A DNA stretch of 64,000 nucleotides from Cellvibrio mixtus subsp. mixtus J3-8 (GTDB taxonomy: Bacteria; Pseudomonadota; Gammaproteobacteria; Pseudomonadales; Cellvibrionaceae): assembly GCF_000766945.1 (NCBI RefSeq), contig NZ_ALBT01000067.1, positions 30,534 to 94,533 on the forward strand. Direction: 5' to 3'. Below the pieces are notes generated by a model, which made no database searches, was not told where the DNA came from, and saw only the letters and a list, made by a program, of their open reading frames with translations. The translations under genes and the position numbers were made by a program. This document shows, one piece after another, positions 1 to 9,150 of this stretch (positions are counted from its first letter, which is position 1; each line of letters begins with the position of its first letter).

Positions 1-1
1 C

Positions 2-937
2 ACGACCTTCCTGCCATTAATCGAAGGTATTCCGGTGGTGTGCCATCCGGACCCAACTGATGTGGTAAATATCGCCAAAGCCATTTCGCGCAACCGCGTC
101 ACTGTGATGTGTGCGACGGCAACTTTCTTGCGTCTGTACAGTAAAAATAAAAAAGTGCATCCATTAATGCTGGAGCCGTTGCGGGTTGTGGTTGCCGGTG
201 CTGAAAAACTGGCGCCGGAAGTGCGCGAGGAGTTCCAGCAGCGGTTTAATAAAATTATTTACGAAGGCTACGGCGCAACGGAAACCACACCGGTAGCGAG
301 TGTGAATATCCCCGATCAGCTGGACCCTAACGACTGGCATGTGCAACCGGGAAATAAACTCGGCACTGTTGGTCTGCCATTACCCGGTTGTTCATTCCGC
401 GTTGTTGATCCGGTAAGTTTGCAAACCTTGCCGGTCGGTGAAGATGGTTTGATTTTAATTTCCGGTACACAAGTTATGCTTGGCTATTTAAATGATCCGG
501 AAAAAACCAAATCCGTTATTGTGGAGCTGGATGGTCGTCGCTGGTACAAAACCGGCGACAAAGGTCACGTTGATGCCGACGGATTTTTAACAATTGTGGA
601 CCGCTATTCGCGCTTCGCCAAATTGGGCGGTGAAATGATTAGCCTGGGTGCTGTTGAACAGGAAATTAAAAAAGTAATCACCGAACCCGATGTGGAAATG
701 GTTGCAGTGAATATCCCCGATGAGAAAAAAGGCGAACAAATTGTATTGTTGATCACCCTGGCAATTGAGGCTAGTGAATTACGCCAACGTTTATTATCGA
801 TTAATTGTAACCCGCTAATGATTCCGTCACAGGTTCAACAGGTTGAATCTATTCCTAAATTGGGTAGTGGCAAAACGGATTTCAGTGCAGCAAAACAATT
901 GGCGTTGAGTTTGTCTTCAGTAGGTAATGTGGAATGA
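2..937 (+). CDS. Acyl-[ACP] synthetase / AMP-dependent ligase, C-terminal part (truncated by window edge)
   Basis: The reading frame is open to the left edge from base 2, so only about the last 311 residues are seen. They hold the core of an ANL-superfamily adenylating enzyme: the YGATETTP motif (A5-type), the YKTGDKG hinge region with its conserved Asp, and a C-terminal lid ending in GSGKTDF, where the Lys would be the catalytic lysine. The PVVCHPDPTD and TATFLRLY segments resemble Aas-type 2-acyl-GPE acyltransferase/acyl-ACP synthetases, which reactivate fatty acids for phospholipid repair. The usual N-terminal acyltransferase and transporter-like parts would lie outside the window, so the full architecture is unknown. 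It overlaps the next gene by 4 bases (ATGA), suggesting translational coupling. Confidence 0.85.
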   Translation, partial: TTFLPLIEGIPVVCHPDPTDVVNIAKAISRNRVTVMCATATFLRLYSKNKKVHPLMLEPLRVVVAGAEKLAPEVREEFQQRFNKIIYEGYGATETTPVASVNIPDQLDPNDWHVQPGNKLGTVGLPLPGCSFRVVDPVSLQTLPVGEDGLILISGTQVMLGYLNDPEKTKSVIVELDGRRWYKTGDKGHVDADGFLTIVDRYSRFAKLGGEMISLGAVEQEIKKVITEPDVEMVAVNIPDEKKGEQIVLLITLAIEASELRQRLLSINCNPLMIPSQVQQVESIPKLGSGKTDFSAAKQLALSLSSVGNVE

Positions 938-2022
938 ACGCGTTAAAAAAATGGATTGGTCTCAGTGCAGTGTTTGTGAGCTTTGGAGTGGCTGCATTTT
1001 ATGTGGCTGCTTCAAAACCTCCAGTGGAGCTTACCGGCACTGGCAAAAGCATTATCGATTTCCATGCGCATGTGGCCGGTTTGGGTTACGGCAATTCCGG
1101 TTGTTTTATTAATAAAGAAATGCGGGACAATGTTCGCTTTCCTTTATATCTCTGGGCGATGGGTGTAAGCCTGAATGAGCTGGAAGAGCAAGGTGATAGC
1201 ATTGTTGTCAAGAAAGTCAGCGATGCAGTCGCGCAATCATCACGCGTTAATAAAGCGGTGATTCTGGCGATGGATGGTGTAATAGATTCGAAAGGAAATC
1301 TGGATAAAAACCTCACCCAGATTTATGTCCCTAACGAATACGTGTACGAACAAACGCAAAAATATCCCAATTTGTTATATGCGGCGAGTATCAATCCCTA
1401 TCGGAAGGACGCAATCCAGCGCTTGGAGCAGGCCAGCGCACAAGGTGCAGTGCTAATCAAATGGTTGCCATCAATTATGTATATTGATCCGGCCGATCCC
1501 GCATTGATTCCTTTTTATCAAAAAATGATTGAATTGAATATGCCATTGCTGACGCACACCGGAATGGAAAAATCATTTAGCAGTGCGCGGGATGAATTGG
1601 CTGACCCACAAAAATTGGCGCTGCCTCTTTCTATGGGCGTTACCGTTATTGCCGCACATATTGCAACAACCGGTGAGTCCCACGGTGAAGATAATTTCGA
1701 ACGTATACTGCCCATGTTCAAACAATATCCCAATCTCTATGGCGATATTTCCAGTCTTACGCAGGTTAATAAACTCGGTTTTATGCGTAAAGTTGTCAGT
1801 GCACCGGAATTGCAAGGTCATTTAATTTATGGAACAGATTGGCCACTGCAATTTTTCCCACTCGTTTCACCGCTTTATCACCTGGGTGATATTACTCTCA
1901 AACAAGCGATTCAAATTTCATTGATTCGCAACCAGTGGGATAGGGATGTGGCATTAAAGCGTGCGATGGGTGTGAAGGAAGAGGTGTTTCAGTGGAGTGA
2001 TAAATTATTTAATCAGGGATAA
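934..2022 (+). CDS. Membrane-anchored amidohydrolase-2 family metal-dependent hydrolase
   Basis: This 362-residue protein starts with a hydrophobic segment (about residues 8-26) that should anchor it or export it. The rest matches the amidohydrolase-2 TIM-barrel pattern: a DFHAH metal motif at residues 42-46, a THTG strand near 208, a conserved AAH near 241 and YGTDWP near 302, whose Asp is the usual general base. Members of PF04909 hydrolyse or decarboxylate diverse small molecules, and the substrate cannot be read from sequence. The ATGA overlap with the acyl-ACP synthetase-like gene suggests one transcript and perhaps a role in lipid or envelope metabolism, but this is inference. The periplasmic-side location is less usual for this family. 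Confidence 0.75.
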   Translation: MNALKKWIGLSAVFVSFGVAAFYVAASKPPVELTGTGKSIIDFHAHVAGLGYGNSGCFINKEMRDNVRFPLYLWAMGVSLNELEEQGDSIVVKKVSDAVAQSSRVNKAVILAMDGVIDSKGNLDKNLTQIYVPNEYVYEQTQKYPNLLYAASINPYRKDAIQRLEQASAQGAVLIKWLPSIMYIDPADPALIPFYQKMIELNMPLLTHTGMEKSFSSARDELADPQKLALPLSMGVTVIAAHIATTGESHGEDNFERILPMFKQYPNLYGDISSLTQVNKLGFMRKVVSAPELQGHLIYGTDWPLQFFPLVSPLYHLGDITLKQAIQISLIRNQWDRDVALKRAMGVKEEVFQWSDKLFNQG

Positions 2023-2069
2023 TAATAAATCGCGAAGTGCAATGCACTCCGCTCGTAGGTCAAAATCAA

Positions 2070-3437
2070 TCAATGCAATTTCAAGCGCGGACGCAACCAG
2101 CGATTCAAACGTCCTCCCAGCATAATTAATCCGGTGCGGATTAATCCGTGAATCGCAATCTGGTGCATACGGTATAGCGAAATATAAACCATACGCGCGA
2201 GACGTCCTTCGATAAACATACTGCCCTTGCTCAAATTACCCATCAAATTGCCAACGGTGGAATAACTGGCAAGGGAAATTAATGAACCATGATCAGTGTA
2301 TTTGTAAGCATGTAATGGTTTGTTATCGATCAATGCCAGCAAATTTTTATAGCAAGTGCTTGCCATCTGGTGCGCGGACTGCGCGCGCGGTGGAACGCGT
2401 GAGCCATCGGGGTTGGTAAACTGGGCGCAATCGCCAATGGCAAAAATATGTGGGTCGCGCGAGGTTTGCAAAAATTCATTCACCTGCAGTTGGTTGATGC
2501 GATTGGTTTCCAGGCCAGCGATATTGGCCATAAACTCAGGCACTTTAATGCCAGCGGCCCATACCATTAAATCCGCTTCAATTAATTGGCCGTCTTTGGT
2601 TTGCAATCCTTCTTTGGTCGCGGCAGTAATCATGGTGTTGAGTTTTACATCCACGCCGATTTTTACCAGTTCGCCGTGGGCCGCGCCGGAAATGCGCTCG
2701 GGCAATGCAGGAAGAATTCGTGGACCCGCTTCCACCAGGGTAACTTGCAAATGTTCTTTTGAAACTGCGTTAAAGCCGTAATTATGAATTTCCTGTACGG
2801 CATGATGTAGCTCAGCGGAGAGTTCTACGCCCGTTGCGCCGGCGCCGACAATTGCGATACGCACGCGATCTTCTGCTCCGGTCACACGCTGGATGCGCAA
2901 AAATTTATTGAGCAATTTATTATGGAATTTATGGGCTTGTGTGGGGCTATCCAGGAACAGGCAATTTTCTTTAACGCCGGTAGTGTTGAAATCATTGGAG
3001 ATTGAACCGAGTGCAATGACCAGGTAATCGTAAGGAATACGGGTTGATGGTAAAAATTCTACGCCTTCATCGTCGTGCATCGGCGCTAACACGACTTCGC
3101 GATTATCGCGATCAATATCGATCATGGTGCCGACGCGAAAGAAAAAGTGATGGGCGTTGGCGTGGCCGCGATAACTCACTGCGTCTACATCTTCGTCCAT
3201 GGTTCCCACCGCAATTTCGTGCAGTAATGGTTTCCATAGGTGGGTGGTGTTGCGATCAATCAGGGTGACTTCTGCTTTGTGTTTGCGTCCGAGTTTATCG
3301 CCGAGCTTCGTGGCGAGTTCAAGTCCGCCCGCGCCGCCACCAACGACAACAATTCGCGGCCGGGCCGCAGATCGATTTGCAGTCGATTGGCTGGTAGTAG
3401 ATTGGCTTGTGGCCAATTGGGTGGTTGATGTTTGCAT
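2070..3437 (-). CDS. ndh: Type II NADH dehydrogenase (NDH-2)
   Basis: The 455-residue product has two Rossmann dinucleotide motifs, GGGAGG at residues 33-38 for FAD and GAGATG near 198-203 for NADH, in the order typical of NDH-2. [11 protein letters not shown] strand and a C-terminal IGDCAQF motif (FAD contact) support this. NDH-2 is a non-proton-pumping, membrane-bound enzyme that passes electrons from NADH to quinone. The C-terminus is rich in Arg and hydrophobic residues, consistent with membrane attachment. The first 25 residues are a Ser/Thr/Gln-rich low-complexity extension with a repeated TSQST unit, so a later start is possible, although the ATG used is the only clear one. Distinguishing it from a sulfide:quinone-type relative rests on overall pattern. 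Confidence 0.85.
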   Translation of the reverse strand: MQTSTTQLATSQSTTSQSTANRSAARPRIVVVGGGAGGLELATKLGDKLGRKHKAEVTLIDRNTTHLWKPLLHEIAVGTMDEDVDAVSYRGHANAHHFFFRVGTMIDIDRDNREVVLAPMHDDEGVEFLPSTRIPYDYLVIALGSISNDFNTTGVKENCLFLDSPTQAHKFHNKLLNKFLRIQRVTGAEDRVRIAIVGAGATGVELSAELHHAVQEIHNYGFNAVSKEHLQVTLVEAGPRILPALPERISGAAHGELVKIGVDVKLNTMITAATKEGLQTKDGQLIEADLMVWAAGIKVPEFMANIAGLETNRINQLQVNEFLQTSRDPHIFAIGDCAQFTNPDGSRVPPRAQSAHQMASTCYKNLLALIDNKPLHAYKYTDHGSLISLASYSTVGNLMGNLSKGSMFIEGRLARMVYISLYRMHQIAIHGLIRTGLIMLGGRLNRWLRPRLKLH

Positions 3438-3460
3438 GGTGCACCTGCATAGGTAGTGGA

Positions 3461-4888
3461 TTAATCTCTCTCCAGAAAAAGGCTTGCCAGGGGCCGCTCG
3501 ATAAATCGATAAGTATTTTGTTGTAATGCGGCCTTGAATAGCTGTTTGGCAGCCTGGGTGTTGCCAGCGCGATAATCGCGATAGCCGGAATAAAAATAAT
3601 ATTCGGTGCGTTCGCAGCGATTGCGAGCCGTTTTTTCAAATTGTTGGCGATTTATTTTGTTGGTCCAATAGGCGTAAACCGCGCCTTCCCATTCGTTACG
3701 CACGTTAATTTTTTTACCGCTGGTTACTTTGGTGAAATCCAGTTCGGTCTGGTCGCGCAGGATATCAGCCTTGATCGCATCGTAAATACTGATTTGCGGT
3801 TGCGCTTGCAAATATTCGGTGAAGCTCAGTGCGGCTTGCATCCAGTTTCCCGCATTCATATAAATTTCATGGTATGCCATATCGCTGGTTGCAAGTCCTT
3901 GTTGTTTAGCTTTATCGAGCAATTCAAATGCTTTCTGCTCGCGCCCTAACAGGGAATAACTTTGTGCGGCCCAGCCGTAATTTTCAGCAGTGGGTGCAAG
4001 CTCCAACACGATCGCAATTTCGTTGAGGGCCAGCTGGTAATGGTTGTTGTCCATAAACATTTGCGCCAATTGGTAATGCATATCCGGTTTATCAGTGGCG
4101 AGGGGAATGGCTTTCTGGTAATAGGTAGCAGCGCGGTAAAGTGAATCACTTTTTTCATAGGTACAGCCACCGGCTTCCGCGCGTTCTTCATAGGTTTCTG
4201 CGAGGTTTTGATATAACGCACGTGATTGCACCTGATTTCCTTCCGCGTTTTTCAGTGTTGCAATCGCTAAAGGGTAATAACCTTGTGTGCGATACATTTT
4301 TGCCAGTTGGATATATGCTTTATCGCTGGCAGGTTGCTCGCGCGTTGCACTTAACAATGCATCAAAAAGCTCATTGGGATTTTTTTCACGGGCATCTTTT
4401 TGGGCGATGTAACGTTGTAAAAAATAGGCGAGCGATGGTGGATTTAAATTCTCGCGTGCTTGTGATGATAATTGGTTAAATATCGTTTTGGCTTTTTCCA
4501 GCGCTTTGTTATCACCCTTTACTACATCATCGTAATAAATATTGTACAACGCTGTTAAGGTGTTTTCGTTGCCGGGAACCAGTTTTAATACGTTGCGAAA
4601 CTCCCGGATAGCCTGCTTGCGATCCGCAGCGGATTTACTTTTTTCCGCCTGTGCGATGTAAGCGTAACCCAGTTTGTAATGCAGTTCGGGATTATTGGGA
4701 TCTTTAAGCAGCTGCTGCTCCAGATCGGAGACCAAAGCAGATGCTGTTGACAAGTTAGATGAGGCAAGAGGCGCGTCAACGTGTTTTACAGTTTGGCTGC
4801 AACTCATTAGCAACAAACTGCCAATTAATACCAGTCCAGCAAATCCGCAGGAATTGAATTGCAATGAATTGTTATACGGCTTCACCAA
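3461..4888 (-). CDS. TPR-repeat lipoprotein
   Basis: A 475-residue protein with a type II signal peptide: the hydrophobic stretch ends in LLMSC, placing the lipidated Cys at residue 30. The mature part is mostly helical TPR-like repeats, for example [35 protein letters not shown] and [18 protein letters not shown], so it is probably an outer-membrane or periplasmic scaffold. The start is TTG at 4888 or the adjacent GTG at 4885, both behind an AAGGGG ribosome site. It lies 10 bases downstream of the transglutaminase-like gene at 4899-7172, which also ends in a TPR unit; the two are very likely an operon and may act together. The specific function is unknown. Confidence 0.75.
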   Translation of the reverse strand: MVKPYNNSLQFNSCGFAGLVLIGSLLLMSCSQTVKHVDAPLASSNLSTASALVSDLEQQLLKDPNNPELHYKLGYAYIAQAEKSKSAADRKQAIREFRNVLKLVPGNENTLTALYNIYYDDVVKGDNKALEKAKTIFNQLSSQARENLNPPSLAYFLQRYIAQKDAREKNPNELFDALLSATREQPASDKAYIQLAKMYRTQGYYPLAIATLKNAEGNQVQSRALYQNLAETYEERAEAGGCTYEKSDSLYRAATYYQKAIPLATDKPDMHYQLAQMFMDNNHYQLALNEIAIVLELAPTAENYGWAAQSYSLLGREQKAFELLDKAKQQGLATSDMAYHEIYMNAGNWMQAALSFTEYLQAQPQISIYDAIKADILRDQTELDFTKVTSGKKINVRNEWEGAVYAYWTNKINRQQFEKTARNRCERTEYYFYSGYRDYRAGNTQAAKQLFKAALQQNTYRFIERPLASLFLERD

Positions 4889-4898
4889 TTAATGCCCC

Positions 4899-7172
4899 TT
4901 AAAGTTTATAACCCAGTGCTTCTGCTTTTTTAAACGCAGCATCAGACTCTTTGAATTGATGGGTATATCCTAATGCTAATCCCAATTGGTAATGGGCCTC
5001 GGCATTTGTGGGTGCGATTGTCACTGCAGATTGTGCCGTTTCAAGTGCTTGTTGGTAGTCGCCATTTTTAATATGCAATTTGCTCAGCGCGATCAAACTG
5101 GCGATATCATTTTTACCGTTGCTTTGCAGTGCGGCCATATCGGCAGCGGTTGCATCGTATTCGTAGGCCAGGGTCCAATCCGTAGAATCGAGCAGCTCTT
5201 CTGTTTTCTGGTAAAAATCAGCGTAATTGGCCAATTCAATACGACTGGTTTTCAATGTGAGGTTTTGCTCCACAATATAACGCTGCGGTTCCTGTGTTCC
5301 CGTTTGCACTAATTTGTAGTAGGGATTGTCGATATTAACCCCGCGGGTTTTTATACGCAGCTGATGCCTGGTGCTCGGGCTATTAAACACAATGCGTGAT
5401 TGCAAGCTGTAGCCAGGGTCATTGACATAAGGTTGTTTGCGATCATCCGGTTTGTGCAAATTGCGTAAATCTGCAAATAAATTGGTGAGTTGGGTGATGC
5501 TGAAGGCATAATTAATAGGTTCCTTATCGCCACCCCATACTTTGGTAAATGCAAAACGGCCATTGATGACAAATGGTTGCCATAGGTTATCGGCATTGCT
5601 GGTATTTAATTCGATCACTTCAGCGGCGTTGTAAATTTGCCCGATTAACTCGCGAAAATATTTATCGCGTTCGCGTGAGTATTGCCACATGCTGCGTAAG
5701 CGTTGTTCGTAGAGTCCGCCAAAGGTGAGTTTAAAACTGGCTTGCGCGTTTTGACCGTCAAATTTATCGAAGACCAATTCCAGGTGCGCAAAATGTTTAT
5801 CCGGCCCCTGGCTGGGTAATACGCTGATTTGTTTGCTCTGCTCGTTAACAATCAACGCTGGCTGGCCTTCAATGCCTACGGAAAAACCGGGGTACAAACT
5901 GGTTTCGCCGGTAGTGTCCATCCAGATTTCCTGCAAACCATTTTGCGCTGGAATATGCACAATCATATGGTCAAAACTGATGCCGGGAATGGTCATGTCC
6001 GGAATGCCGCGCCCGCGTGTGATGATCAATGCCGGATCGGCTTTTATGCCCAAATCGCGCAATAGTTTTACTGCCAGCACAGTTTGGTCTTTGCAGTCGC
6101 CGTAACCGTTTTTCAAAATATCTGTGGTGTCATGGGGTTCATAACCACCGCGTCCTACGTGGGCAAAGACGTAACGAATATGATCCTGGATGGTTTGATA
6201 AACCGCTTTGACTTTTGCATCCGGCGTGAGCGCAGTTTGCTTTATATCGGTAACAATTTGCGCTAATGCAGCATCGCTTAATAAGTGTGGTTCAACCAAG
6301 CCGTCAGCCCAACGCGCCACATCATTCCACTTATCTGTAGTGGCGACGCGCAGGTAGGGGGCGTAGTTATGTTCGCGCGGCATATCGCTTTGCAATTCAA
6401 TTTTGGCAATATTTTTTCCAGTCCAGGTGACTGTTTGTTGCTGGCCTTGCGCGCTGCGTTTTTGGGTAATTTGATAGGGCGTAACATCGCTGCTGAATAA
6501 ATGAATACTGGTGGGTGCAGTAATACTTAATTCGCTGGTAAGGATGGCATCGGCACGCGTACCCTGGCCGGCAGCGAGATCTTCCCACCAGTGGAAACTG
6601 AAACTATCGAACCATTGGTTGGGCACCATTTTTTTTGTATCGGTGTAGCGATATTGGAATTCAATCACCGAACCTTTGCGCACATTGGGCAGTGAAAATA
6701 ATAATTCCTTGCGGTCGTGATAAAAATTTTCATCGGTAGGGCTTTGGATTTGTGTTGCATCGGCCTTGATGCTGTCGAGTTTACCATCAGGTGTGCGCAC
6801 ATGGGCAAACTCCAGCTGGATGTCTTCATAAAAACTATTGAAGGTCACACTGATTTGACTATAGTCGCGCACGGCTTCATCGCTGTTGATATATACCGCC
6901 ACATAAGATGTGGCATGGCTCATCAGTTGAGCATCGATATAAACATCTGTTTTGCGCAATAAAACCTGTGCTTCGGTTTTGTCGGCAGGTTTGAATCCGC
7001 GCATCAGGGTTTTTAGTGGTGGGGCAATTCGCGCGGCCTCACCTTGGTCTTTTTCTGCGGCGAGAGTGCCTGTGCTAATTATCAATCCACACAGAAACAG
7101 AAAACCAAACAGGCACAATGAACGCTTTTTTATTAACCGCACAAAAAAATCTGACACGCGATATTTCTCCAC
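4899..7172 (-). CDS. DUF3857 / transglutaminase-like / TPR protein
   Basis: This 757-residue protein has an N-terminal signal or anchor (about residues 18-38), a DUF3857-type beta domain (about 60-260), a transglutaminase-like fold (about 300-425) and a C-terminal TPR pair (about 700-755). The papain-like triad appears intact: Cys360 in GYGDCKDQ, His402 in FDHMIVH and Asp419 in WMDTT. Such proteins are periplasmic and usually lack an assigned substrate; the triad may support protease, amidase or crosslinking activity. It precedes the TPR lipoprotein gene by only 10 bases. Both ends of the gene are clear, with ATG at 7172. Confidence 0.8.
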   Translation of the reverse strand: MEKYRVSDFFVRLIKKRSLCLFGFLFLCGLIISTGTLAAEKDQGEAARIAPPLKTLMRGFKPADKTEAQVLLRKTDVYIDAQLMSHATSYVAVYINSDEAVRDYSQISVTFNSFYEDIQLEFAHVRTPDGKLDSIKADATQIQSPTDENFYHDRKELLFSLPNVRKGSVIEFQYRYTDTKKMVPNQWFDSFSFHWWEDLAAGQGTRADAILTSELSITAPTSIHLFSSDVTPYQITQKRSAQGQQQTVTWTGKNIAKIELQSDMPREHNYAPYLRVATTDKWNDVARWADGLVEPHLLSDAALAQIVTDIKQTALTPDAKVKAVYQTIQDHIRYVFAHVGRGGYEPHDTTDILKNGYGDCKDQTVLAVKLLRDLGIKADPALIITRGRGIPDMTIPGISFDHMIVHIPAQNGLQEIWMDTTGETSLYPGFSVGIEGQPALIVNEQSKQISVLPSQGPDKHFAHLELVFDKFDGQNAQASFKLTFGGLYEQRLRSMWQYSRERDKYFRELIGQIYNAAEVIELNTSNADNLWQPFVINGRFAFTKVWGGDKEPINYAFSITQLTNLFADLRNLHKPDDRKQPYVNDPGYSLQSRIVFNSPSTRHQLRIKTRGVNIDNPYYKLVQTGTQEPQRYIVEQNLTLKTSRIELANYADFYQKTEELLDSTDWTLAYEYDATAADMAALQSNGKNDIASLIALSKLHIKNGDYQQALETAQSAVTIAPTNAEAHYQLGLALGYTHQFKESDAAFKKAEALGYKL

Positions 7173-7204
7173 AATGAACTAACAGCAAAACCTGCAACTT
7201 TTTT

Positions 7205-8197
7205 CTAGAGCTCTATCCATTGGCCTTCAGCGGCGCTTTCGAAAATGGCATCGATAGCGCGCATGTTGGCAATGGCATCCTCCAGTGATGCAGGTGCCGG
7301 TGTATTGTTAAAAATACTTTGCGCAAACGCATCGCCCATTTCACTGTAATGGTTGGCGGGCGGAATATTAATTTCTTCCACATCGCGGTTGCGGGTAATC
7401 CGAATTGTTTTGGGCGAAGAATCGGTGGGGCCATAAAACGGTTGGCTTAAATAGAGGCTACCTTCTTCACCACTGGCTTCAACGAATTGTTGCGGTTCGA
7501 TTTTAGTGGACGTCGTAAAGGTCGCCGCACCATCGTTGAACTCAAGGATGCCAGATACCAGGCAATCCACCTCCTCACCGGGGAACGGGGTGATGTGGCC
7601 CATTACTTGTGCCGGCTCTTCGTTAAACAACCAACGCGAAAGCGAAATGGAGTAACAGCCGATATCCAGCAACGCACCTCCACCCATTTCGATTTTATTG
7701 CGAATATTGTCACTATCGCGATTGTTGTAGGAAAAATTTGAATGTACCGAGCGCAGTTTGCCGATGCGCCCTTCATCAATCAGTTTTTTTACCAATTGCC
7801 ACTGCGGATGAAAGCGATACATAAATGCTTCCATCACTTTCAAATGGGGATGGGCTTTTGCGGCATCGACCAAACGTTGCGCGTCTTCTGTATTTAACCC
7901 CAATGGTTTTTCGCAGAGTACGTGTTTACCGGCTTCCAAGGCTTTGATCGACCATTCAACATGCAAGTGATTGGGGAGTGGGTTGTAGATTGCATCGATT
8001 TCCGGGTCTGCCAGCAATTCGTGGTAATGGCCATAAGCTTTGGCGATGTTCAGTTGGTCGGCTACAGCTCGGGCGCTTTCCTGGGTGCGCGAACAAATCG
8101 CGATCACCTGGTTATGGGCAGAGCTTTGCAGTGCAGGGATAACTTTTTCGCGGCCAATCTTGGCAGTGCTAAGCACTCCCCAACGAATTTTTTGCAT
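7205..8197 (-). CDS. Gfo/Idh/MocA-family NAD(P)-dependent oxidoreductase
   Basis: The 330-residue protein begins with a Rossmann segment (WGVLSTAKIGREKVIPAL) and carries the EKPLGL motif near residue 97, whose Lys is the conserved catalytic residue of the family. The GGGALLDIGCYSI segment near 172-184 is typical of the dehydrogenase branch that includes sugar dehydrogenases such as xylose dehydrogenases. It should act in the cytoplasm on a sugar or polyol. The exact substrate is not readable. It is a single gene with about 180 bases upstream containing a spaced direct repeat (8229-8260). Confidence 0.85.
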   Translation of the reverse strand: MQKIRWGVLSTAKIGREKVIPALQSSAHNQVIAICSRTQESARAVADQLNIAKAYGHYHELLADPEIDAIYNPLPNHLHVEWSIKALEAGKHVLCEKPLGLNTEDAQRLVDAAKAHPHLKVMEAFMYRFHPQWQLVKKLIDEGRIGKLRSVHSNFSYNNRDSDNIRNKIEMGGGALLDIGCYSISLSRWLFNEEPAQVMGHITPFPGEEVDCLVSGILEFNDGAATFTTSTKIEPQQFVEASGEEGSLYLSQPFYGPTDSSPKTIRITRNRDVEEINIPPANHYSEMGDAFAQSIFNNTPAPASLEDAIANMRAIDAIFESAAEGQWIEL

Positions 8198-8228
8198 GGC
8201 AGGTCCTTGGTGTCAGAGTTTTTGTCGG

Positions 8229-8260
8229 TAGATATCAAGGGTGTATAGATAGATATCAAG
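8229..8260. repeat. Two direct copies of TAGATATCAAG, 21 bp apart
   Basis: TAGATATCAAG occurs at 8229-8239 and again at 8250-8260, just upstream of the leftward oxidoreductase start at 8197. The start-to-start distance of 21 bp equals two helical turns, the arrangement expected for two protein dimers bound on one DNA face. Each copy contains the palindrome GATATC. It could be an operator or a chance duplication; no regulator is identified. Confidence 0.4.
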
Positions 8261-8380
8261 AATGTTTTTAGTGGTTGTAATGGGTTCTGTAGCGTGCGGT
8301 CAGTGTAGCCCAAGCGCGACCTTGAAGGTGAGCCGCGCGCGGGTTAACAGGAAAAAATGCACCAGTGGGCGGGGCCGCAT

Positions 8381-9043
8381 TTACCAGGGCAGTGTGTCGC
8401 CGTTGGAATGCCAGAAGGTGCCGCTGTTTTCCAGGGTCAGGCTGGCGATACGCTGGCTCAGGCGCCGGGCGGATTCCTCGGCGGAAATATCGCCACCAAA
8501 ATTAACCATCGCTGTTTGTACATAACCGGGATGCAATATCGCAACGGCTACACCTTTTGGGTGCAGGTCGCGCGCCAGTGACATGGCGGCTGCATTCAAT
8601 GCCGCCTTGGACATACGGTAACCGTAATAAGCACCGGAGGTGTTGTCGGCAATGGAACCCATGCGGCTGGTGATAAACGCAATTTTGGAGCCTTTATGCA
8701 AGCTGCCCAGCAAGGCTTCGGTCACGCGCAAGGGCGCTACTGCGTTGATGTTGAATTGATGTTCAATGCTGTTGTAATCAATATTCCCCAGCGTCTCGCG
8801 CTGCAACACGCCGGCGTTATTGATTAATAAATCGAGTTTTTTTCCGGTGAGTGTATCGGCAAGGTGGTTAAGTGCCTTCTGGTCTGTGACATCCACTCCG
8901 GCAATAACGCGTGCACCGGTTTCGGTCAGTTCCGGCGATGCATTGCGGCACACGCCGATCACTTGCCAGCCCTCGGCGAGATAGGTTTTGCACAAGGCAA
9001 GGCCAATGCCGCGGTTGGCGCCGGTGATTAATACGGTTTGCAT
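8381..9043 (-). CDS. Short-chain dehydrogenase/reductase (SDR)
   Basis: A 220-residue classical SDR. It shows TGANRGIG at residues 7-14 (NAD(P) binding), NNAGV near 75-79, a Ser in AFITSRMGS and the YRMSKAALN active-site Tyr-x3-Lys near 140-147. A Pro-Gly after the active site (ILHPGYVQT) fits the cofactor loop. The length is slightly short for the family. The substrate is unknown; similar genes are often annotated as C-factor-like or carbonyl-type reductases. It sits alone between the oxidoreductase and the AraC regulator. Confidence 0.85.
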   Translation of the reverse strand: MQTVLITGANRGIGLALCKTYLAEGWQVIGVCRNASPELTETGARVIAGVDVTDQKALNHLADTLTGKKLDLLINNAGVLQRETLGNIDYNSIEHQFNINAVAPLRVTEALLGSLHKGSKIAFITSRMGSIADNTSGAYYGYRMSKAALNAAAMSLARDLHPKGVAVAILHPGYVQTAMVNFGGDISAEESARRLSQRIASLTLENSGTFWHSNGDTLPW

Positions 9044-9150
9044 AGGTTCGTCCCCTTATTTGAATGCAGCAGAATGGGAAAACTATAGAGTGAACCATTG
9101 CAGATGGAAAGCCCGGCCGGTTAATCCACAACAATCTGGCATGGGGATCG

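Noticed and set aside
2356..2781. 141-codon plus-strand frame opposite ndh
   Set aside because: Complement of the well-supported NDH-2 gene, with an improbable Ser/Pro/Thr-rich composition.
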